Of a stretch of DNA of 64,000 bases, positions 57,718 through 64,000 are shown piece after piece. The translations under genes and the position numbers were made by a program. Source of the stretch: Ampullaceana balthica (Eukaryota; Mollusca; Gastropoda; Lymnaeidae); assembly GCA_944989445.1 (NCBI GenBank), contig CALYLW010000058.1, positions 1,558,001 through 1,622,000 on the forward strand, written 5' to 3'. A model generated the notes under the pieces. That model worked only from the letters and a program-made list of their open reading frames with translations. It did no database searches and was not told the DNA's origin. Position 1 is the stretch's first letter. The number at the start of each line of letters is the position of its first letter.

Positions 57718-58037
57718 AAAAATAATTATTAAAAACCACGTTTTTACAAGTGGACTAAAAAGAAGAAAAATAATTTAAAACTTGTAAGTACTTCGATTTA
57801 ATATGACTAAAAACGTGGGGCGGGTGTTTGGTATAAAAATTAAAGATTTCTAATTTAGAAGGCAAAAGAGAGATCTATTAGTGAGAGAATGAGTGAATCG
57901 CATATTTTAAACCTCATAAGCGCCCGCCCTAAGTTTTTAGTCATATTAAATCGAAGTACTTGAACTTACAAGTTTTAAATTATTTTCTTTTTTAGTCCAC
58001 TTGAAAAAAAACGTGGTTTTTAAAAATCATTTTTTTA
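57718..58037. repeat. Foldback element, arms about 113 bp
   Basis: Left arm 57718-57830 pairs with right arm 57921-58037 (CCACGTTTTTACAAGTGG, ACTAAAAAGAAG, TACTTCGATTTAATATGAC). The centre carries GAGAGAATGAGTGAATCGCA, the reverse of the centre of 19864-20205. An extra partial arm lies just left at 57640-57710. Confidence 0.9.
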
Positions 58038-58269
58038 CTTTTATTTATTCAATTGTCTTTTACACTCAATTTAACGATACCGGCAAACGGCTGTTTCTTC
58101 GTGTTCGGTTTTTTCATGAATAATCTTTTTTCCTGAATAGTTACAAGTTACAGACTTATATTAGCTGCTAGCAATCATTTTATTTTATCTAAAGGTACAC
58201 TGGCTGGATAGGGCCCCAGTTTATATTGCAGCCAGGGGCCCCGTGCAGTCTTAATCCGCCCATGGCCCT

Positions 58270-58705
58270 TAGTCTCTCCACATTAACTGGGAGTACAATA
58301 AGTCTATTCACATGAACTAGGAGTGCAATAAATCTAATCACATAAACTAGGTGTGCCATAAAGTCTATCCACATAAACTAGGTGTGCCATAAGTCTATCC
58401 ACATAAACTAGGAGTGCCATAAAGTCTATCCACATAAACTAGGAGTGCCATTAAGTCTATCCACATAAACTAGGAGTGCCATTAAGTCTATCCAAATAAA
58501 CTAGGAGTGCCATAAGTCTATCCACATAAACTAGGAGTGCCATTAAGTCTATCCACATAAACTAGGAGTGCCAAAAGTCTATCCACATAAACTAGGAGTG
58601 CTATAAGTCTATCCACATAATCTAAGAGTGCCATAAAGTCTATCCACATAAACTAGGAGTGCCATAAGTCTATCCACATAAACTAGGACTTCCATAAGTC
58701 AATCC
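58270..58705. repeat. 31-32-bp minisatellite, about 14 copies
   Basis: Unit AAGTCTATCCACATAAACTA plus GGAGTGCCATA(A), varying by one base in length. Confidence 0.92.
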
Positions 58706-59044
58706 ACTTGCATGTGACGTCATGTTGCTACATGACCTTGATTCACAATGAGATATTTCCAGTAGTCGGGAGGGGGGAGGGTCTGTGTTTAAAAACAAAT
58801 CTTAATCCTGGTTGGTGGGGGCGGGGTATTTTTTAATTACTATTTGAGATGAGGTCATTTAATTTGATATGCATGCCTAAGTGTTTCAATGGGGGTATTT
58901 TTAACATGGACTAATGCCATCCGGCTCTTTAGTTGTTTTTTTAAATTGTAAAAAAATTGAAGTGGGTTTTAATTGGCGCACAGTTCACTATGGGAAAGTT
59001 CCACGGCATACTGAGTTATTCACCCTGACCTATATAACGTTTAG
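58706..59044. other. Spacer between minisatellites
   Basis: No gene, RNA or repeat recognised apart from a G-rich run near 58767. Confidence 0.4.
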
Positions 59045-59697
59045 ATGAACTGTCTGGTCAGTGTTGATGACATGAACTGTCTGGTTAGTGTTGATGACAT
59101 GAACTGTCTGGTCAGTGTTGATGACATGAACTGTCTGGTCAGTGTTGATGACATGAACTGTCTGGTCAGTGTTGATGACATGAACTGTCTGGTCAGTGAT
59201 GAGTACATGAACTGTCTGGTCAGTGTTGATGACATAAACTGTCAGGTCAGTGTTGATGACATGAACTGTCTGGTCAGTGTTGATGACATGAACTCTCTGG
59301 TCAGTGTTGATGACATGAACTGTCTGGTCACTGTTGATGACATGAACTGTCTGGTCAGTGTTGATGACATGAACTGTCTGGTCAGTGTTGATGACATGAA
59401 CTGTCTGGTCAGTGTTGATGACATGAACTGTCTGGTCAGTGTTGATGACATGAACTGTCTGGTCAGTGTTGATGACATGAACTGTCTGGTCAGTGTTGAT
59501 GACATGAACTGTCTGGTCAGTGTTGATGACATGAACTGTCTGGTTAGTGTTGATGACATGAACTGTCTGGTCAGTGTTGATGACATGAACTGTCTGGTCA
59601 GTGTTGATGACATGAACTGTCTGGTCAGTGTTGATGACATGAATTGTCTCGTCAGTGTTGATGACATGAACTGTCTGGTTAGCTCTGATGACACAAA
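59045..59697. repeat. 27-bp minisatellite, about 24 copies
   Basis: Unit ATGAACTGTCTGGTCAGTGT plus TGATGAC, nine codons (MNCLVSVDD in the plus frame; a second open frame on minus). Long ORFs on both strands come from the repeat and are not genes. Confidence 0.94.
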
Positions 59698-59769
59698 ATG
59701 ATCAGTTTTGTTTTTCTTTTCTTATAGTTAAGGGGTTGCTGGGAAATGCTTTAAAATATTTGATTTTTA

Positions 59770-59996
59770 TTTAAAATTGAACCAAACATATCTATATTTT
59801 AATGAAACAAAACATATTTGATTGTATTTAAAATTGAACCAAACTAATATCTATATTTTAATGAAACAAAACATATTTGATTGTATTTAAAATTGAACCA
59901 AACTAATATCTATATTTTAATGAAACAAAACATATTTGATTGTATTTAAAATTGAACCAAACTAATATCTATATTTTAATGAAACAAAACATATGT
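59770..59996. repeat. 59-bp tandem repeat, about four copies
   Basis: Unit ATTGTATTTAAAATTGAACC, AAACTAATATCTATATTTTA, ATGAAACAAAACATATTTG; nearly identical copies. Confidence 0.9.
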
Positions 59997-60235
59997 ATGT
60001 ATTTCAAATGACACTACTAGTTTATCTGAATTCCAACTTACAACAACAGCTTATAGAAAAATGATTTACATTAAGTTACTGCGAACTCTTTATATTATAG
60101 TGTACAACAGTACACGTGTCATTATAAATAATACAAAGAATAGAACAGCAGTGGCTACAGTGTATCTATAAACATTAGCCATCAAACTATAACAAAAGTA
60201 ATTGTGTTAATTAAAGTGTGTGCGTGGATCGCGGA

Positions 60236-60412
60236 AGTGAGGTTGAGAGTGAGGTAGGGAGTGAGGTTGAGAGTGAGGTTGAGAGTGAGGTAAGGAGTGA
60301 GGTAAGGAGTGAGGTTGGGAGTGAGGTTGAGAGTGAGGTAAGGAGTGAGGTTGAGAGTGAGGTAAGGAGTGAGGTTGGGAGTGAGGTTGAGAGTGAGGTT
60401 GGGAGAGAGGTG
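60236..60412. repeat. 10-bp GAGTGAGGT(T/A)(G/A) repeat
   Basis: Purine-rich tandem repeats alternating GAGAGTGAGGTT and AAGGAGTGAGGT. It gives open frames on both strands (SEVESEVRSEV / SQPHSLPH), which are artefacts. Confidence 0.9.
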
Positions 60413-60831
60413 CCTGAAATTCCTCAGCGTAACAGATGGACATTAGTTTTTGAGCTCGTGTTTGTAACCATCTCCCAGATAAGGTGCAGATGTCCAGACA
60501 AGGGAAGGTAAACGGAGAGATGTTAGGTAACACATTTCTGGTGACATTCCATTGGTTTGACAACAGCCGTACACCTTGTATGTAACAGATGTACGCCGTG
60601 TACATAACATCTGGTTCAACAAGTTTTCTCATCCGATGATGTCTCGTTTCCTGGCATCCTCGTTGTCTAAACACAGTTTATATCTGACTCACCTGACCTC
60701 AATATGACCGTTTTTATAGCAAAGAATTTAACAGTCCAAAATAAAATACCGTGGCGTTCCAACAAACAATGGAGCATTTGCTTCTGATCAGTTACACTTT
60801 GTCTTACACTGAATGTATGTTTGTCATGTTA
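60413..60831. other. Spacer, no gene seen
   Basis: No recognisable coding region or RNA; minus-strand frame continuing from the repeat has no domain. Confidence 0.4.
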
Positions 60832-61378
60832 GTTGGTGATGTAAGTTGGTAATGTCATATGGTGATGTTAGATGGTGATGTCGGATTTTGATGTCAATTG
60901 GTGATGTCGGATGGCAATGTTAGATGGAAAATACCAGATATCAATGGTGATAATAGTTAGTGATGCCAGATAGTGATGTCAGTTGTTAAAGTCAGATGGT
61001 GATGTCATATGGTGATGTCAGGTGGTGATGTCAGATGGTGATGTCATATGGTGATGTCAGATGGTGATGTCATATGGTGATGTCAGGTGGTGATGCCAGA
61101 TGGTGATGTCAGGTGGTGATGTCAGGTGGTGATGTCAGGTGGTGATGCCATATGTTGATGTCAGATGGTGATGTCAGATGTTGATGTCAGATGGTGATGT
61201 CAGATGTTGATGTCAGATGGTGATGTCAGATGTTGATGTCATGTGGTGATGTCAGATGTTGATGTCAGATGGTGATGTCAGATGTTGATGTCAGATGGTG
61301 ATGTCAGATGTTGATGTCAGGTGGTGATGTCAGGTGGTGATGCCAGATGTTGATGTCGGATGATGATGTCAGATGGTG
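60832..61378. repeat. 13-bp minisatellite GATGGTGATGTCA
   Basis: About 40 copies; the left edge is degenerate, and the right half alternates GATGGTGATGTCA with GATGTTGATGTCA, a 26-bp higher-order unit. Confidence 0.92.
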
Positions 61379-61540
61379 TATCTTTCGTCCTCGCTACGTT
61401 ACTTTACAATGACAGTTTTTACCGTGAGTGTAGGAGAAGGGGATGGGGGCACGAGGCTACATCTTTAACTGGATCTGTCTTAATAAACCTTGGGGGAAAG
61501 TTTTATCACATAACAACCGCCTCGTCAGTCAGACACATTG

Positions 61541-61972
61541 ACTGCCCTACCCACACCAGACTGCCCTACCCACACCAGACTGCCTTACCCACAACAGACT
61601 GCCCTACCCACACCAGACTGCCTTACCCACAACAGACTGCCCTACCCACACCAGACTGCATTACCCACAACAGACTGCCCTACCCACACCAGACTGCCAT
61701 ACCAACACCAGACTGCCCTACCCACAACAGACTGCCCTACCCACAACAGACTTCCCTACCCACACCAGACTGCCCTACCCACACCAGAATGCCCTACCCA
61801 CACCAGACTGCCTACCCACACCAGACTGCCCTAACCACACCAGTTTGCCCTGACCACATCAGACTTCCCTAACAACACCAGTTTGCCCTGACCACATCAG
61901 ACTTCCCTACCCACACCAGACTGCCGTATCCACACCAGACTGTCGTATCCACACCAGACTGCCCTACCCACA
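61541..61972. repeat. 20-bp minisatellite CCACACCAGACTGCCCTACC
   Basis: About 21 copies, with ACAACAG and ACATCAG variants. It creates spurious open frames rich in THTRLPYP. Confidence 0.92.
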
Positions 61973-62159
61973 CCCAATTTGTCTCCCCGCCAAGTTTATT
62001 CCTAATGTTTCTGAAAATGCACCTTACAGGAATTCAGAATCCACCAAGTTTCAATTAAGTTTGTTATTAGATTACAAGTTTAATGTTATGGGTGGCATGG
62101 GATCTGAGAGATAATCACTGACTAAACTATTTCATAACCCACATACTGTAACACCCAAC
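61973..62159. other. Short spacer
   Basis: Nothing recognised. Confidence 0.4.
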
Positions 62160-62357
62160 CAGAGGCGTCACTAAGGTTGGTATCACCCGGGATGGTAGCT
62201 CATGGTGTCACCCCCGCACTACTTAACCCATAGAACTCATCCGGGTCTTCCCGTGCCAAATAAAGGAACATACAGAATTTTACATTTTTGTGTCATCCTT
62301 TGTGATGTTTTCACCCGGTGCGGTCAGCACCCCTCGTACCCCTTACTGACGCCACTG
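62160..62357. mobile_element. hAT-like MITE, second copy of the 42753 family
   Basis: Ends CAGAGGCGTCACTAAGG and TACTGACGCCACTG are inverted. Interior shares AACATACAGAATTTTACA and the CACCC/GGTGTC blocks with 42753-42954. No clear target duplication remains. Confidence 0.82.
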
Positions 62358-62690
62358 CTTAGAGTAACTTAGTAATTAATTTCGTGACGGTGACCCGATA
62401 AATAGAAAACCACAAACGAGCGAAAATTAAGATTTGGGGGCGATTGTTCTAATAGAGGCTAATGTTTCAAGATGGACTACCACTACCAACGAGGTATAGC
62501 GCTCTTATGTTTGCGCCCATTTGTCTGCGCTCTTTCATATTGCACTCTTTAATGACATGTGACAACAATTTAAAGAAGGAACATGTTCCCAACATATTTC
62601 ATACAAGCCTTCAACTAAAACAAAAGTTTATTAATTCATTGAATGACATTTTGTTAAAGTTTAAGTCTTATCTGTCATACTTTAAGAATA
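62358..62690. other. Intergenic, no gene seen
   Basis: A short open frame at 62462-62728 has no recognisable domain and runs into the palindrome that follows. Confidence 0.4.
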
Positions 62691-62761
62691 CACGCTCAAA
62701 AGTTAGACGAAATTTTCGTGTTTATTAATTTTAAAAAAATTCGTCTAACTTTTGAACGTGT
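62691..62761. repeat. 71-bp palindromic mini-element
   Basis: ACACGCTCAAAAGTTAGACG and its reverse complement CGTCTAACTTTTGAACGTGT face each other across a short AT-rich loop. Resembles two mariner-type ends with no interior. Confidence 0.75.
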
Positions 62762-63012
62762 CCAAAATTTAAGTGTAATTTTGTTTACTTTTGTCACTTT
62801 CAAAATTAAAGTCAATAATTTTTAAAATTAAAGATTTATTTTAGCCGGAAAAGGAATAACGTGGCATTTTGACTCTAAAATAATTCAAGTAAATTCTCAC
62901 TATCTTTCCCACTTTTAACAAAATTAAAAAAAGGATTTAAAACGTCAAAAAATTCGTCTCTGCTGTTGCGCAGGTGCCGTTCTGATAAATTAAGTTTCTT
63001 AGAGTACATTAC

Positions 63013-63085
63013 AGGGGGTCCTCGTTACGACGTTAATCCGTTCTTAAGAAACGCCGTAACCCGCATTTCAGTGTCAGTTGGAAAA
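63013..63085 (+). mobile_element. Solo Tigger/pogo-like terminus
   Basis: ACAGGGGGTCCTCGTTACGA followed by CGTTAATCCGTTC and GCCGTAACCCGCATTTCAG resembles pogo-type ends; the element stops at an (AT)n run near 63090. Confidence 0.5.
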
Positions 63086-63100
63086 TTATATATATATATA

Positions 63101-63795
63101 TACTAGCTGGGGTACCCGGCGTCGCACGATTTAAAAAAAATAGTAAACATATGCAACAACAAACAAAGAAAAAGAAAAACAAACAAACAAACAAAACAAA
63201 ACAAAAAAAATAGAATTCCACACCGTTGGACCTAGGGTGCTGAAATTTTTCATGGGACCCTCATTTGACCCGGGACAGGTCATAGGCTATGTTTCAACCC
63301 CAGGTGACCACCCCTAGGGTAACCTAACCTTACTCAGGATCACTTTGATTTACTATTCTGTTTATTGATGCTAAGAAATTTGAATTAAATAAAACTATTT
63401 ATTGTTGTTAAGAATAATAAATGAAATTAATCTCTTTATTTCTCAAGATCTTGTAAAATTGAATGGGGGATAAAATCTTAAACATTCCCCGAAAAAAGTA
63501 ATTTGGTGCCCCCGGCCCCGAAGAAATGGACATTATGAGTTCAGTGCACTTCAGTACTTTTATAAAGGTTTTCACGTACTTAAATACCAAGTTTGGTCAA
63601 GAATCATTCATTTACACAGTAGCTAACGCTCAAACAAATCTTTATATAGCTCATATAGGCAAAAAAGAACATATTGGACCCCCTTACCCTAGGGGTGGTC
63701 ACCTGGGGTTGAAACATAGCCCATGCAAAATTTCAGCACCCTAGGTCCAACGGTGTGGAATTCTATGGGAAACAAACAAACAAACAATATTTCAT
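63101..63795. mobile_element. Foldback element with (AAAC)n-flanked arms
   Basis: Left arm 63214-63321 and right arm 63684-63763 are inverted copies (ATTCCACACCGTTGGACCTA, GGGTGCTGAAATTTT, GTTTCAACCCCAGGTGACCA). Both are bordered on the outside by AAACAAACAAAC runs. The left edge begins CTAGCTGGGGTACCCGGCGT, a phrase recurrent in invertebrate dispersed repeats. No protein seen; class unknown. Confidence 0.75.
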
Positions 63796-64000
63796 CTTTA
63801 TATATGAGATACCGTAAAGTACTGTACGTAAAGTGCTATATAAAATGTAACAGTAAATGACATAAAAAAGTATTTAAGAAAGAGAAAACAATTTCTTACC
63901 ACAGGAAAAAAAAATAAAAAAACATTTAAAGAGACTGATCAACGCGTAATATTATTTTTTTTAAATAGTTTTATGGGGGCGCATTCGTATCCAGGAAACA
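63796..64000. other. Window end, no gene seen
   Basis: AT-rich sequence without recognisable features. Confidence 0.4.

Larger units (their letters stand above)
56680..58264. mobile_element. hAT-like element with nested foldback, 7/8 TSD
   Basis: Ends CTATGGCGGATTAA and TTAATCCGCCCATG are inverted repeats, each beside GGGGCCCC / CCAGGGGCCCC blocks. Flanks GCCCTAAG (56672-56679) and GCCCTTAG (58265-58272) match at 7 of 8. The interior has been filled by a tRNA-like head, two module-B copies and a foldback. Confidence 0.87.

Noticed and set aside
59045..59701. 218-residue frame and its minus-strand counterpart
   Set aside because: 27-bp tandem repeat open on both strands because of its period and composition.

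Overview
This is a eukaryotic, intron-bearing, AT-rich and very repeat-rich window. Metazoan-type transposons dominate: hAT (ZBED5-like, ZMYM-like and GTF2IRD2-like transposases), Tigger/pogo, jockey/CR1-like LINEs and many MITEs. There are no operons, bacterial ribosome binding sites or CRISPR arrays. The mix, especially a LINE with an N-terminal PHD finger and the very dense minisatellites, suggests an invertebrate and perhaps a mollusc. The phylum is an inference of low confidence. Most open frames in the window are tandem repeats whose period is a multiple of three, or decayed transposons.

Layout. 1-2482: dead ZBED5-like hAT element, minus strand. 2483-8640: hAT and Tigger MITEs, a 35-bp minisatellite and a LINE 3' end. 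8640-12207: minisatellite split by a dead hAT element that itself contains a deleted Tigger. 12437-14315: a MITE whose end has become a minisatellite, then a foldback element. 15553-17645: two adjoining minisatellites (54 bp and 32 bp). 17814-22870: a 5'-truncated PHD/APE/RT LINE with a 29-bp target duplication, broken by a 1.8-kb foldback composite. 23083-26645: minisatellites and one MITE.

27306-42419 holds the only host gene I can support, on the plus strand with nine coding exons. All junction phases agree, giving a predicted 1595-residue protein. Exons 1-5 encode seven hydrophobic segments laid out like a GPCR. Exons 6-8 continue directly into a protein-kinase fold with HRN in place of HRD and DFE in place of DFG. 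After the alpha-F-like segment, one 3300-nt exon adds about 1,050 low-complexity, serine-rich residues. The last exon then supplies what looks like the kinase alpha-H/alpha-I motif. I know of no described animal family with this 7TM-pseudokinase layout, and I regard it as the most interesting object here. Its introns hold a 1.9-kb DNA transposon, a 2-kb inverted LTR-like element with a 5-bp target duplication, a Tigger and several minisatellites. One minisatellite is built from copies of the exon 7 splice acceptor.

42420-64000: no further host gene recognised. It contains hAT MITEs with clean 8-bp duplications, a GTF2IRD2-like hAT remnant, LINE fragments, more foldback copies, a tRNA-like SINE head and at least a dozen minisatellites. 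Introns and start were assigned by eye; RNA data would be decisive.
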